From: an uncultured Prevotella sp.
GTDB lineage: Bacteria > Bacteroidota > Bacteroidia > Bacteroidales > Bacteroidaceae
Direction: 5' to 3'
DNA length: 64,000 nucleotides
Assembly: GCA_946627325.1 (NCBI GenBank)
Contig: CAMOVK010000001.1
Span: 16,304-80,303, forward strand
The translations under genes were made by a program, and so were the position numbers. Shown one piece after another: positions 8,013-17,012 of the stretch. Every line of letters begins with the position of its first letter. The stretch's first letter is position 1. The notes beneath the pieces were generated by a model. That model saw nothing but the letters and a program-made list of their open reading frames with translations, did not search any database and was not told the origin of the DNA.

Positions 8013-9833
8013 ATGCAAGCAATCATTTTAGCTGCCGGTATGGGGCGTCGTCTCGGCAGATATACTCACGACAACACCAAGTGCATGGTCAAGGTTAATG
8101 GCGAGCGGCTCATTGACCGCCTACTGCGTCAGTTGTCGTCACTCAACCTGCAAAAAATAATCATTGTTACAGGATATAAGGGCGAGAACCTGAGACAACA
8201 TATAGCAGAAAATTATCCTGAGGGGTGTGGATTAAACTTTGAATTTGTTGACAACCCCATTTACGATCATACCAACAACATATACTCCTTGTCGCTTGCC
8301 AAGGATAAAATGCAAGAAGACGACACTCTACTCATTGAGAGTGACTTGATATTCTCTGACAACATTATACGCATGGCTGCCACCGACAAACGTCCTAACA
8401 TAGCCCTCGCAGCAAAATACGAGACTTGGATGGACGGCACCATGATTACGCTTGACGACCATAACCATATCGTAAATTTCGTCACAAAACAAGCGTTTGA
8501 CTATAATGATGTAGGGAAATACTACAAAACAGTAAATGTGTATAAATTCTCAAGGGAGTTTTCTCAAAACGTTTATGTACCCTTTCTCAATGCTTATTGC
8601 AGCGCATTGGGTAACAACGAATACTACGAACAGGTACTCCGCGTAATCACTCTGCTTGAGGGATGTGATCTCGAAGCTCTTGATATCGGCGAAGAAAAAT
8701 GGTACGAAATCGACGATGAACAAGACCTCGATATTGCCGAGACAATCTTTGCCAACGACAAAGAATTGCTCCATAGGTTTAATCTGCGCTTTGGAGGGCA
8801 TTGGCGCTTTCCCAAGTTGCTCGATTTTTGCTATCTTGTAAATCCCTACTTTCCCCCTCAACGACTGAAAGACGAATTGCGTCACAACTTCGACCTTTTG
8901 CTGACCGAATACCCTTCAGGTATGTTTGTCAACTCCATGCTGGCTGCCAAAAATTTCAACATCTGCCGCGACTATGTCGTTGTAGGCAATGGAGCAGCCG
9001 AACTGATAAAAAGCTTAATGGAGAGAAGCAATGGACGTATTGGTATAACATATCCCACTTTCGAGGAATACCCTAACCGAATGCCTAAAGAACGCATTGA
9101 GAAATATATTCCCGACAATGAAAACCTGCGCTACACAGCACAATCGCTAATGTCGTTCTTTGAAGGGAAAGACATTTCTTACCTGTTGCTAATCAATCCC
9201 GACAATCCCTCTGGCAATTTTATACCAAAGCAAGACTTGCTCACACTGGCTACATGGTGCAGCGAAAGGAACATCAGGTTGATTGTCGATGAATCGTTTG
9301 TCGATTTCAGCAACAATTTTATTGAAAACACTTTACTTGACAACAATCTACTTGAGACATATCCCAATATCGTAGTCTTAAAGTCTATTTCAAAATCTTA
9401 TGGTGTGCCTGGTTTACGTTTAGGCATACTTGCATCTGCCGACACTGAATTGATTAGTTTCATTAAGAAAGACGTCTCGATATGGAACATTAATTCATTT
9501 GGCGAATACTATATGCAGATTTACGGCAAATATCAATCTGACTATATAGCAGCCTGTAATCGCTTCATCGAGGAACGCGAACGATTTGGCGAAGAATTGC
9601 GCAAGATTAACTTTCTCGAAGTGACACCTTCAGAAGCCAACTACTTCTTCTGCCGTGTACTACCTCCATTCACTGCAGAAGAACTTTCTCTCACTCTACT
9701 GCGCGACCATCAGATAATGATTAAGAATTGCGATGGAAAATCATCGCTGAAAGGAAAAAATTTCGTTCGTATATCTATCCGTAACAAGGCTGACAATGAC
9801 CGACTGTTGCGCGTTTTGCAATCGCTATTATAA
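8013..9833 (+). CDS. Bifunctional LicC-like nucleotidyltransferase / class I-II PLP aminotransferase-like enzyme
   Basis: 606-residue fusion. Residues 1 to about 245 are a sugar-phosphate/phosphocholine-type nucleotidyltransferase: AIILAAGMGRRLGRYTHDN, TKCMVKVNGERLI, the acidic ESDLIF, and KWYEIDDEQDLDIAE near the domain end, as in LicC-like cytidylyltransferases. From about 270 it is a fold-type I PLP enzyme close to HisC/CobD: VVVGNGAAELIKS, NPDNPSG (395-401), DESFVDF (426-432), the Schiff-base Lys461 in SISKSYGVPGLRLG, and a C-terminal Arg in VRISIRN. The CobD-like features allow either a transaminase or an amino-acid phosphate decarboxylase. The convergent neighbour is a LicD-family transferase and a flippase follows, so a role in making a CDP-activated amino-alcohol phosphate (or phosphonate) for glycan decoration is inferred. 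Confidence 0.85.
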   Translation: MQAIILAAGMGRRLGRYTHDNTKCMVKVNGERLIDRLLRQLSSLNLQKIIIVTGYKGENLRQHIAENYPEGCGLNFEFVDNPIYDHTNNIYSLSLAKDKMQEDDTLLIESDLIFSDNIIRMAATDKRPNIALAAKYETWMDGTMITLDDHNHIVNFVTKQAFDYNDVGKYYKTVNVYKFSREFSQNVYVPFLNAYCSALGNNEYYEQVLRVITLLEGCDLEALDIGEEKWYEIDDEQDLDIAETIFANDKELLHRFNLRFGGHWRFPKLLDFCYLVNPYFPPQRLKDELRHNFDLLLTEYPSGMFVNSMLAAKNFNICRDYVVVGNGAAELIKSLMERSNGRIGITYPTFEEYPNRMPKERIEKYIPDNENLRYTAQSLMSFFEGKDISYLLLINPDNPSGNFIPKQDLLTLATWCSERNIRLIVDESFVDFSNNFIENTLLDNNLLETYPNIVVLKSISKSYGVPGLRLGILASADTELISFIKKDVSIWNINSFGEYYMQIYGKYQSDYIAACNRFIEERERFGEELRKINFLEVTPSEANYFFCRVLPPFTAEELSLTLLRDHQIMIKNCDGKSSLKGKNFVRISIRNKADNDRLLRVLQSLL

Positions 9834-10673
9834 TCAACGTTCAGCGAATTTTACGTCTTTTGCATGCCATTTGCGCTTATTCTCTGGAGGAAGCGCCATA
9901 TAGTCGCCATAGACTGCTGTGCAAAAAGCGTCACTATCGGCAGGAATGGGATAAACCCTATCCTCGAAACTTGTTTTTGTGTATGGAAGAAGCCAACGCT
10001 TATCATAGCGTTTATAAAACCATGTGCCATAAGCATGCATCACTCTGTTGCTCTTTCCAAATAATTTACCCATCATGCGAAACATTGGGAAAAACACGAT
10101 ACGATTTATCTGGAAAATCATTCTGCCTAAACGAGGATGGTTGTTGCCTATATCCATGGCTGCCACACAAGCCATCTTGCCAGCCAATCGTTGCAAGCAA
10201 GGTATCATACAATCTTCGAACGGGAAAATATCAATCTGCAGTCCCTTGAATTTCTGCTTCTTAAACGCCTTCATATCTTTACTATCTTCAGGATAATCCA
10301 TGACATATTCGGTGCGGCGGTCGCGCAGTTTGTTCCATGGACAGATGTAATTATGGTCGGTTTCTGGCGACTGCAACACATAGTCTGGGTGTGGATTTCG
10401 ACGCAGATAGCGACATAGTCGATTATAATCTTTCCATGCAAGGGCTATATCTACGTCATCGTCCCAAGGAATAAATCCTCCATGACGAAGGGCTCCAAGC
10501 ACATTGCCACTATCGAGCCTGTAGCTGATGCCCTGCTCTCGACATATTGCATCGATATAGTCGAGCATATCAAGCATACGCATTTGAGCCTGTCGCAAGA
10601 TAGAACCATCGGGATTATACTTCTCACGGAGAGCATCGGCAGTTTCACCCGTATTGAAAATTGTGTCGTTCAA
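9834..10673 (-). CDS. LicD-family phosphocholine/phospho-amino-alcohol transferase
   Basis: LicD proteins transfer phosphocholine or similar groups from CDP donors onto surface glycans. The signature is clear: YRLDSGNVLGALRHGGFIPW followed by DDDVDIAL, then NKLRDRRTEYV and LQIDIFPFED. The frame is open to 10745, but a TAnnTTTG box inside it (10713-10720) suggests a start further in. I chose the TTG at 10673 (NDTIFNTGETADALRE follows); the start is uncertain. The stop codon abuts the stop of the convergent nucleotidyltransferase/aminotransferase gene with no base between them. The pairing of a CDP-donor-type enzyme with LicD supports a common pathway. Confidence 0.85.
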   Translation of the reverse strand: MNDTIFNTGETADALREKYNPDGSILRQAQMRMLDMLDYIDAICREQGISYRLDSGNVLGALRHGGFIPWDDDVDIALAWKDYNRLCRYLRRNPHPDYVLQSPETDHNYICPWNKLRDRRTEYVMDYPEDSKDMKAFKKQKFKGLQIDIFPFEDCMIPCLQRLAGKMACVAAMDIGNNHPRLGRMIFQINRIVFFPMFRMMGKLFGKSNRVMHAYGTWFYKRYDKRWLLPYTKTSFEDRVYPIPADSDAFCTAVYGDYMALPPENKRKWHAKDVKFAER

Positions 10674-10712
10674 ATTGATAATTGATAAGTGAAAAAATAA
10701 GACTTCCTTCGG

Positions 10713-10720
10713 CAAAAGTA
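10713..10720 (-). promoter_or_regulatory. Putative -7 box (TACTTTTG) of the licD-like gene
   Basis: The plus strand reads CAAAAGTA, giving TACTTTTG on the minus strand. If used, transcription starts near 10706, which would rule out the upstream codons of the longest licD frame. No clear -33 element was found. Confidence 0.45.
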
Positions 10721-10798
10721 TGCAATTTCTTTTGGATGATTGCAATAAAGTGGGGTGTTTTATCGTTTTAAGTATGAAGATTTTTATTATTTGCAGAC

Positions 10799-12253
10799 AT
10801 GGATTCTCTTAAGGATAAGGCTGCGAGAGGGCTTCTTTGGGGTACGTTTACAAGCGGTGCCACACAGATGCTCAATGTCGTTATAGGCATATTCCTTGCC
10901 CGTTTGCTGTCGCCAGCAGATGTGGGAATTGTTGGAATGATTACTATTTTCACTGTTTTGGCAAACAATCTGCAAGAGGCTGGGTTCTTCACGGCATTGG
11001 TAAATAAGAAGGAGGCAACAGATAAGGATTATAACGCGGTCTTTTGGTTTTGTCTCGCGCTGAGTTTGATTATCTATTTTATCCTTTTTCTGTCGGCTCC
11101 GCTGATTGCACAATTCTTTCATCAGCCTGCTCTCACATGGCTCTCACGATTTGTCTTCCTTTCTTTTGTTATTGCGTCGCTCGGCATTGCTCATAGCGCG
11201 TGGATGTTTAAGCGGTTGATGGTAAAGGAACGCGCTGTGATTATGATTGCATCGCTCGTCATATCAGGCAGCGTCGGCATAGCATTAGCACTGAATGGCT
11301 ATGGTTACTGGAGTTTGGCATGGCAGCAGGTTGTATTTAGCCTGATTTTCAACATAGGTCGTTTTTGCGTCACTCGATGGCATCCCACGTTCTCGTTTTC
11401 TTTTGCTCCAATACGCGAGATGTTCGCTTTCAGCAACAAGATACTCATACCTACTATTGTTAACATCTTGAGAGAATATCTGCTTACTGTTGTTGTTGGT
11501 CGAATGTTCTCTGCTCGCATGGTGGGTTTTTTCACCCAGTCTCACAAATGGAACACTATGGGTTATCAGTTTGTAGGCGACTCAGTTGCCCAGATAGCCC
11601 AACCAGTGATGGTTGAGACTGTTGACGACCATCAACGGCAGTTGCGCGTGGTCAGAACGATGCTGCGCTATACGGCTTTTATGGCATTTCCTGCTTTGTT
11701 TGGATTGGCTCTTGTCAGCCGCGAGTTTATCGTTGTATTATTGTCTGCCAAGTGGGAACCTGCAGCAGAAATGCTTCGTGTACTTGCGATAGGTGGTGCT
11801 TTCATGCCTTTCTACAAAATCTATCAGAACTTTATCATTTCTTTGCGACGAAGCGACATCTATATGTGGCTCAATATCTTGCACGTATTACTCGTGTTTG
11901 GAGTGATAATAGCTTTGAGCAGGTATGGTATAATGTCGATGATTGTTGGCTATACGTTGCTGAATATCCTATGGCTTAGTATGTGGCAGCATCAGGCGGC
12001 ACGACTGTCAGACCTCCGTTGGCATCATGTAGTAAAAGAGATACTTCCATATATGCTTGTAGCTGCTATTTCAATGGTTGTAACATGGTGGGCTACCCGA
12101 CAAATATCATCGTTACCATTGTTGCTCGTTGCACGCATATTGGCAGGAGGGTGTCTGTATGTTGCTATTCTGGCAGTGCTGAAAATGTCTCTAATAAACG
12201 AGATAATAAATTATTTCAAAAACAAAAAACACATTAACCATGAAAAAAATTAA
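10799..12253 (+). CDS. Polysaccharide flippase, MOP superfamily (WzxC/TuaB type)
   Basis: 484-residue integral membrane protein with about 12-14 hydrophobic segments. It starts with the characteristic LKDKAARGLLWGTFTSGATQ, followed by LNVVIGIFLARLLSPADVGI, and continues with FFTALVNKKEATDKDYNAVFW. This is the WzxC-like branch of MOP flippases, which move lipid-linked oligosaccharides across the inner membrane. It is divergent from the licD-like gene (125 bp gap, with start uncertainty) and overlaps the next gene by 14 bp. Its placement suggests that it exports the glycan decorated by the preceding enzymes; this is inference. Confidence 0.88.
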   Translation: MDSLKDKAARGLLWGTFTSGATQMLNVVIGIFLARLLSPADVGIVGMITIFTVLANNLQEAGFFTALVNKKEATDKDYNAVFWFCLALSLIIYFILFLSAPLIAQFFHQPALTWLSRFVFLSFVIASLGIAHSAWMFKRLMVKERAVIMIASLVISGSVGIALALNGYGYWSLAWQQVVFSLIFNIGRFCVTRWHPTFSFSFAPIREMFAFSNKILIPTIVNILREYLLTVVVGRMFSARMVGFFTQSHKWNTMGYQFVGDSVAQIAQPVMVETVDDHQRQLRVVRTMLRYTAFMAFPALFGLALVSREFIVVLLSAKWEPAAEMLRVLAIGGAFMPFYKIYQNFIISLRRSDIYMWLNILHVLLVFGVIIALSRYGIMSMIVGYTLLNILWLSMWQHQAARLSDLRWHHVVKEILPYMLVAAISMVVTWWATRQISSLPLLLVARILAGGCLYVAILAVLKMSLINEIINYFKNKKHINHEKN

Positions 12254-12869
12254 ATTCCCAAAATTCGACAAGAGACATTTATTTGCTGTTGTAGTTCTTT
12301 TACTAAGTTGTTCTATCTACGCTCAAGAAAATCCTTTGAGACATTACATCAAAGGCGGTGTAGGACCGTTTTTCGATAAGCAAAGCCATAACAAGGAGAC
12401 CGGATTATCGCTATCGCTGGGTTATGGTTTAGCTTATAGACTCAATTCTCAATGGTCGATAGGCACAGGGCTCACTCTTCGCGAGGAGATGCTCAGTCCT
12501 TTTAACAGCAAAGATGGTGGGGGCGATGAGGCTTTCACATTCCTCGACCTGCCATTGACTTTGCAGAACCATCTTCCCGTCGGTAAGCAAGGAATGATTA
12601 CATTCACACTCGGACCTGTATTTACTTTTTGCATAGGCAACGACCAATACGTCAATAGCCCCGACAATCCAATCGTAGAGTTGCGCGGTAAGGATATGCT
12701 CAAGACCTTCGATTTGGGCATCCAACCTGCTATAACCTATGAGACAAATCATCTGCAGTTAGGTATAGAGGGCAACATAGGGCTACTCAACGTGGGAGAA
12801 AATTACGGACTGCCACTCGGGAAGCACAGAATAAGTTCCCTTAGAGCAACAATAGGCTATTGCTTTTAA
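12240..12869 (+). CDS. Outer-membrane beta-barrel protein, PorT-like, unknown role
   Basis: 209 residues. After a basic start (MKKIKFPKFDKRHLF) comes a signal segment AVVVLLLSCSIYAQ, then alternating strands ending in LRATIGYCF, with a terminal Phe. Patterns such as LSLSLGYGLAYRLNSQWSIG and GLTLREEM are typical of small eight-stranded outer-membrane barrels of Bacteroidetes. It overlaps the flippase gene by 14 bp, so it is translated from the same transcript. A specific function cannot be read from the sequence. Confidence 0.75.
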   Translation: MKKIKFPKFDKRHLFAVVVLLLSCSIYAQENPLRHYIKGGVGPFFDKQSHNKETGLSLSLGYGLAYRLNSQWSIGTGLTLREEMLSPFNSKDGGGDEAFTFLDLPLTLQNHLPVGKQGMITFTLGPVFTFCIGNDQYVNSPDNPIVELRGKDMLKTFDLGIQPAITYETNHLQLGIEGNIGLLNVGENYGLPLGKHRISSLRATIGYCF

Positions 12870-12933
12870 GCTTGTTACCATCCACAAGTATTCATTTTTC
12901 AGATATTTGCTTTATCATTAAATTGTTTTTTCC

Positions 12934-12941
12934 TATATTTG
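12934..12941 (+). promoter_or_regulatory. Putative -7 box (TATATTTG) of the PKD-domain T9SS cargo gene
   Basis: TATATTTG matches TAnnTTTG, 69 bp before the ATG at 13010. A TTTG at 12906-12909 is 24 bp upstream, somewhat wider than the usual 19-21, so the -33 assignment is weak. Confidence 0.5.
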
Positions 12942-13009
12942 CGGGCTTGATTAAATAAAATCAATGTCGCAAATATAGAAAATTCATTATGAATAAAACT
13001 CTTTAGACT

Positions 13010-15397
13010 ATGAAAAACTTACGAACAATTTCGCTCGTCGCTGCGACTCTCTGCCTTGCTGCATGGGCAATCGACAATCCTATAAAGGTGCAGAAAGTAA
13101 AGCGAACACTGAGTGAAGTCCCCTCGGCAGTGGAATACAAGCCTTCAGACTTGACTGCTATTAAGAAAAGCCTCACTATGCGCCGCGCCGATGGCAACAA
13201 CCAAGCAGATTTCTCTATTCAAGGCGCAGGAGCACAAGTGACTATATGGAATGAGAATTTCGATGGAGGAATGCCACAATGGACATTCAATCAAGGAGAA
13301 GGAGACGCTATTACATTCACCCTTGAGAAAACCACCGACAATAAGGCATTCTCTAATATCAACCCCAACGACGTGCAGTCGCTACACATTGATGGTCCTT
13401 ACCAAACATTCAAACGCACCATCGGAACAGCAACGACAGACAACATTAACGTGCCTGCCAACGGCGTGTTCCACTGCTACATCAACTGCAACAAGAATTG
13501 GAACGACTATGTGGTTATGACCATCAGCATATCCGACGATGATTTCGAAACTGAAACCGAACTCTGGAAATCGACTCAGATAACAGAAAGTGGCAACCAT
13601 TGGGAGAAAATCGATGCCGACATATCGGCTTTTGCAGGCAAAACAGCAAAAATACGCTTTACCTACGGACCAGGAACAAATGATAATTTCAACGTGGGTG
13701 GATATATGGGCGACTTCTACCTCGACGACTTGAGTGTTACGGGAGTAGAAACAATCGAGCACGCAGAAGCGATAACAGGCGAAGAAATACAATTTATTGA
13801 CCTCTCTGAAGGTGAACCTACGGCTTGGGAATGGACTTTCGTGGGTGCTGAAAACGAAACATCGACCGAACAAAACCCTATAGTTGTATATACGAAATCG
13901 GGCGACTACGACGTCAGTCTAAAAGTAACTTACGCTGACGAAACAACTGCAGAAGTCAGAAAAGAAAAGTTCGTACACATAGAAGGACAGACTCCTTTGG
14001 CACAAATGATTACCCCTGCTTCGTTCCGCGACGCTACAACGCGAGTAAAAATGGTAGCACCGCTTGTGCCTGTGCAGTATCACGACGCATCAATAGGCTA
14101 TCCTGACGAGTGGACATGGGCATTCGAAACAACAGGAGAGTCACTGTTCGACTTAGAATACAGCCATGAACGCGACCCATGGGTGACCTACAACCGACTC
14201 AACACTAAACTCTACTCGGTGCTGACCGTTACCAACGACAGCGGCACAACATACTGCACCGACAGTGTAGTAGCGAAATACAGCGGGCTGGTAAACAATA
14301 TTCTCGACAAAGACTATGCTACAAACTACGATATGGGAGAAGCTACCTTCCCAGGAGCAATGCCCGCATCGTCGCCCATAAGCGGATATGCAGAAAAATT
14401 CTCGAAACCATCGCGACCAATAAAAGTATTCGGAGCATACGTATATTTCAACAAAGCACAAGCAGAAGAAATTTACGAACAAACTATGCCAATAGCCTTC
14501 CAACTCTGCGAAAGCGACAATGGCAAACCTGGAAAAGTCATCGATAGCGACTTCTGGACAATTCCTGAAATTGGCTATGCTATAAGCACAAATGGTGGTT
14601 TTGTGACTATAGAATTTTCTCAACCTCATATTATCAACGACGAATTCTTTATCACGATAGATGGTTTTACTGCCAAGAACGAAACATTTGAAGTGTCGTT
14701 TGGCATGGCTCCACTACGCGACCACGACAATACTGCATATATGCTCTACAACAACGAATGGCGACCCATGACAGGTTACTTTGAAGCAGCACCTGGAGGA
14801 CAGACCTCTTTCTATGTTTACGCAGACATAGCACACTCGGTGATGGCACCAATCGTAGAGAACGAAGATAAAGTGCTCGTGGTGGGCGACGATGAAGCAA
14901 CAGTCAATCAAGATGCAGGAACACTTGAACAGATGTACTTCTCCAACCTCGGACGCGAAGAAATTTCCATCGATGCTGACTGGTGCAAAGTGGTTAACGC
15001 TTTCAACGGACTGACACTCGACACCCTGAAAATAGAATATGACGCTCTGCCCGACGGACTCGACGAGCGCGTAGCAACACTGACATTTAGTGACGGAGCC
15101 GACACACGCGAGTTCCGACTCATACAAAAACGAGGCGAGGAAGTGGCAATAAGCCAAGCCAAAACAACCTTGACTATGAGTATAGAAGAAGATGCTACAG
15201 GCAATAGGATGACAGTGATATGCCCAGACGATTGCCAATCGGTAGAAATCTTCGACCAGTCAGGCAGACTCGTAGCGCGAATGGAACTTACGAACAACAA
15301 AAAAGTCTCGTTCGACAGTAGCAGATGGTCAAGAGGAGTGTATCTAGTAAAAGCAAATACAAAAGACCGATTTGCAATAATGAAATTTAGAAAATAA
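13010..15397 (+). CDS. Large secreted protein with PKD domain and T9SS sorting domain
   Basis: 795 residues with a signal peptide (MKNLRTISLVAATLCLAAWA). A choice-of-anchor/jelly-roll-like region (WNENFDGGMPQWTFNQGEGD through GDFYLDDLSVTG, about 80-245) is followed by a PKD domain (ISFIDLSEG-like start, AWEWTFVGAENETSTEQNP, GDYDVSLKVTYAD, about 255-325). Further beta-rich parts follow. The C-terminal about 75 residues (VEIFDQSGRLVARMELTNN, then SRWSRGVYLVKANTKDRFAI) form a T9SS type A sorting domain. It is thus probably exported through the type IX system and anchored at the cell surface. No catalytic motif is seen. The coding strand is notably A/C-rich. A strong terminator hairpin follows at 15418-15462. 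Confidence 0.83.
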   Translation: MKNLRTISLVAATLCLAAWAIDNPIKVQKVKRTLSEVPSAVEYKPSDLTAIKKSLTMRRADGNNQADFSIQGAGAQVTIWNENFDGGMPQWTFNQGEGDAITFTLEKTTDNKAFSNINPNDVQSLHIDGPYQTFKRTIGTATTDNINVPANGVFHCYINCNKNWNDYVVMTISISDDDFETETELWKSTQITESGNHWEKIDADISAFAGKTAKIRFTYGPGTNDNFNVGGYMGDFYLDDLSVTGVETIEHAEAITGEEIQFIDLSEGEPTAWEWTFVGAENETSTEQNPIVVYTKSGDYDVSLKVTYADETTAEVRKEKFVHIEGQTPLAQMITPASFRDATTRVKMVAPLVPVQYHDASIGYPDEWTWAFETTGESLFDLEYSHERDPWVTYNRLNTKLYSVLTVTNDSGTTYCTDSVVAKYSGLVNNILDKDYATNYDMGEATFPGAMPASSPISGYAEKFSKPSRPIKVFGAYVYFNKAQAEEIYEQTMPIAFQLCESDNGKPGKVIDSDFWTIPEIGYAISTNGGFVTIEFSQPHIINDEFFITIDGFTAKNETFEVSFGMAPLRDHDNTAYMLYNNEWRPMTGYFEAAPGGQTSFYVYADIAHSVMAPIVENEDKVLVVGDDEATVNQDAGTLEQMYFSNLGREEISIDADWCKVVNAFNGLTLDTLKIEYDALPDGLDERVATLTFSDGADTREFRLIQKRGEEVAISQAKTTLTMSIEEDATGNRMTVICPDDCQSVEIFDQSGRLVARMELTNNKKVSFDSSRWSRGVYLVKANTKDRFAIMKFRK

Positions 15398-15417
15398 AAC
15401 TTTTGATATAAAACAAC

Positions 15418-15462
15418 ATTGAAACCAACTCGCACAAGCACTAACAACGAGTTGGTTTCAAT
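15418..15462 (+). terminator. Hairpin terminator after the PKD-domain cargo gene
   Basis: A perfect 15-bp inverted repeat (ATTGAAACCAACTCG and its complement) with a 15-nt loop, followed by an alternating AT tract instead of a pure U run. It lies 21 bp after the stop at 15397 and 22 bp before the patatin ATG. Confidence 0.7.
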
Positions 15463-15483
15463 ATATATATATATGTATAGACC

Positions 15484-16374
15484 ATGAAACGATTTCAACA
15501 GAACCTTCTTCTCACAGTATTGATGCTTCTATCAATTGTCAACACACCAACTTTTGCTCGTCAAAAGATAGGCTTGGTACTGGGTGGAGGCGGTGCAAAA
15601 GGAGCGGCTCATATTGGGGCACTGAAAGTTTTGGAAGAGGCAGGAGTGAAAGTGGACTACATTGTAGGCACGAGCATAGGTGCTATAGTAGGCGGAATGT
15701 ATGCAGCCGGATACAAGGCAGAGCAACTCGAACAACTCTTTCGACAACAGGCATGGCTCAATCTTTTTGCAAACGAGACTCTCGCAGCAGGACACATAGA
15801 AGCTATGTTCGACGACGTGATATGCAAAGCCGACAGCAACTACTGTCGAACAGACTCACTACAGTTTGACCAACTACGAATTCCTTATCGCTGTGTGACA
15901 GTGGATATACGCAACATGGAAGAAGTGGTACTTGCAGAAGGCAAACTCGCAAAAGCCATGAGAGCATCTATGGCTGTGCCAATAGCCCTCCGAGCTGTGG
16001 AAATCGATGGAAGAAAACTTGTTGACGGAGGAATGTTGAACAATCTGCCCGTCGATGTAGCAAGAGCTATGGGGGCAGATATAGTCATTGCCATCGACCT
16101 ACAACAAGCAAAACACAAGACAAGAGAGTTCTCCCTGAAAGAGAAAATCGGCATCGGAGGAGTACTCGACTGGCTTATTTCGCGACCCGATTGGCGCAGA
16201 TACAACGACAACAGAGCCGACGCTGACATATATATCAACCCCGACCTAAACGGCTTTTCGGCAACTGACTTCCAACGAACAGATATAGAAAAGATGATTA
16301 TCATTGGCGAAAAAGCCGCACGACAACAAGCGAAAAAACTGAAAAAAATAAAGAAAACGAAACGCAGGAAATAG
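15484..16374 (+). CDS. Patatin-like phospholipase
   Basis: 296 residues. The signal peptide (about 1-26) is followed directly by the patatin core: the oxyanion loop GGGGAKGAAH (about 34-43), the nucleophile elbow GTSIG with Ser64, and the catalytic Asp181 in LVDGGMLNNLP. Such enzymes hydrolyse acyl esters of phospholipids with a Ser-Asp dyad. It lacks the POTRA and barrel domains of longer family members, so a periplasmic soluble enzyme is likely. The C terminus is Lys-rich. It stands alone on the plus strand between two terminators. Confidence 0.9.
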   Translation: MKRFQQNLLLTVLMLLSIVNTPTFARQKIGLVLGGGGAKGAAHIGALKVLEEAGVKVDYIVGTSIGAIVGGMYAAGYKAEQLEQLFRQQAWLNLFANETLAAGHIEAMFDDVICKADSNYCRTDSLQFDQLRIPYRCVTVDIRNMEEVVLAEGKLAKAMRASMAVPIALRAVEIDGRKLVDGGMLNNLPVDVARAMGADIVIAIDLQQAKHKTREFSLKEKIGIGGVLDWLISRPDWRRYNDNRADADIYINPDLNGFSATDFQRTDIEKMIIIGEKAARQQAKKLKKIKKTKRRK

Positions 16375-16425
16375 TCAAAAACTCATTATTTTGACAAGCA
16401 ACTGCATTATTATGGGCTCAAGAAA

Positions 16426-16462
16426 AAGCGGATATGCTATCGAAACCGAAGCATATCCGCTT
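16426..16462 (-). terminator. Rho-independent terminator of the HU gene
   Basis: A 12-bp perfect stem (AAGCGGATATGC with its complement, 13-nt loop). Read on the minus strand the right arm runs into TTTTTCTT, a good U tract, so it terminates the HU gene that ends at 16487. It may also help stop the convergent patatin transcript. Confidence 0.85.
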
Positions 16463-16486
16463 ATAAATCTTATGAAATAATAGCAA

Positions 16487-16759
16487 TTACTTCAAAGCAC
16501 CGTTCAAATCTGCACCAGCCTTGAACTTAGCAACTTTCTTAGCAGCAATCTTAATCTTTGCCTTTGTAGCAGGATTGATACCAGTACGAGCAGGACGCTT
16601 GTTAACTGAGAATGTACCAAAGCCAACAAGAGCTACTTTGTCACCTTTTTTCAAAGCACCTTTAATAGCTGCCATAGCAGCATCAAGAGCCTTCTTTGAG
16701 TCAGCCTTTGTCAAACCTGAACCAGCTGCAATCTTTTCAATTAATTCTGATTTGTTCAT
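16487..16759 (-). CDS. hup: DNA-binding protein HU
   Basis: A 90-residue HU/IHF family nucleoid protein: MNKSELIEKIAAGSGLTKAD, the GFGTFSVNKRPARTG core, and the DNA-inserting arm RTGINPATKAKIKI with its Asn-Pro tip. It acts as a dimer that bends and compacts DNA. Codons are mostly T/C-ending preferred ones, as expected for an abundant protein. A near-perfect Bacteroidetes promoter lies upstream (16814-16844) and a strong terminator downstream, so it is a monocistronic unit. Confidence 0.96.
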   Translation of the reverse strand: MNKSELIEKIAAGSGLTKADSKKALDAAMAAIKGALKKGDKVALVGFGTFSVNKRPARTGINPATKAKIKIAAKKVAKFKAGADLNGALK

Positions 16760-16813
16760 AATTGTAATTATTGATTAAAGATAAAAAAATGTGAATTTCC
16801 TTGAAATACATCG

Positions 16814-16844
16814 CAAATATACGGCTTTCAGAGTATTATGCAAA
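16814..16844 (-). promoter_or_regulatory. Promoter of the HU gene (TTTG-N19-TATATTTG)
   Basis: On the minus strand a -33 TTTG (plus-strand CAAA at 16841-16844) is followed after 19 bp by TATATTTG (plus-strand CAAATATA at 16814-16821). Both elements and the spacing match the Bacteroidetes primary sigma factor consensus. It gives a leader of about 50 nt before the HU start. Confidence 0.85.
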
Positions 16845-16900
16845 TAAAAAACATAAAAAATCACGAAAAAGTATAAAAAAAACGCTAATAGACCGACTTT

Positions 16901-16933
16901 TTTGCTACATACTCGGGATTTTTGCTACTTTTG
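16901..16933 (+). promoter_or_regulatory. Promoter of the rhomboid operon (TTTG-N21-TACTTTTG)
   Basis: TTTG at 16901-16904 and TACTTTTG at 16926-16933 are 21 bp apart, matching the Bacteroidetes consensus. The box lies inside the longest open frame that begins at 16902, which supports the ATG at 17013 as the true rhomboid start. Confidence 0.8.
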
Positions 16934-17012
16934 CAACAGATATTTCAACAAACTCGAACAAAACAAAATAACGATCATAAAACAGCAACAGTTTCATTCT
17001 TACCAAACAACT

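Noticed and set aside
15448..15475. Mobile-element end or attachment site at the long inverted repeat after 15397
   Set aside because: Position just after a stop codon and the stem-loop form fit a transcription terminator; no transposase or target duplication is seen.
16902..17012. Upstream start for the rhomboid protease
   Set aside because: The first codons coincide with a consensus promoter (16901-16933), and the ATG at 17013 gives a normal rhomboid N terminus.
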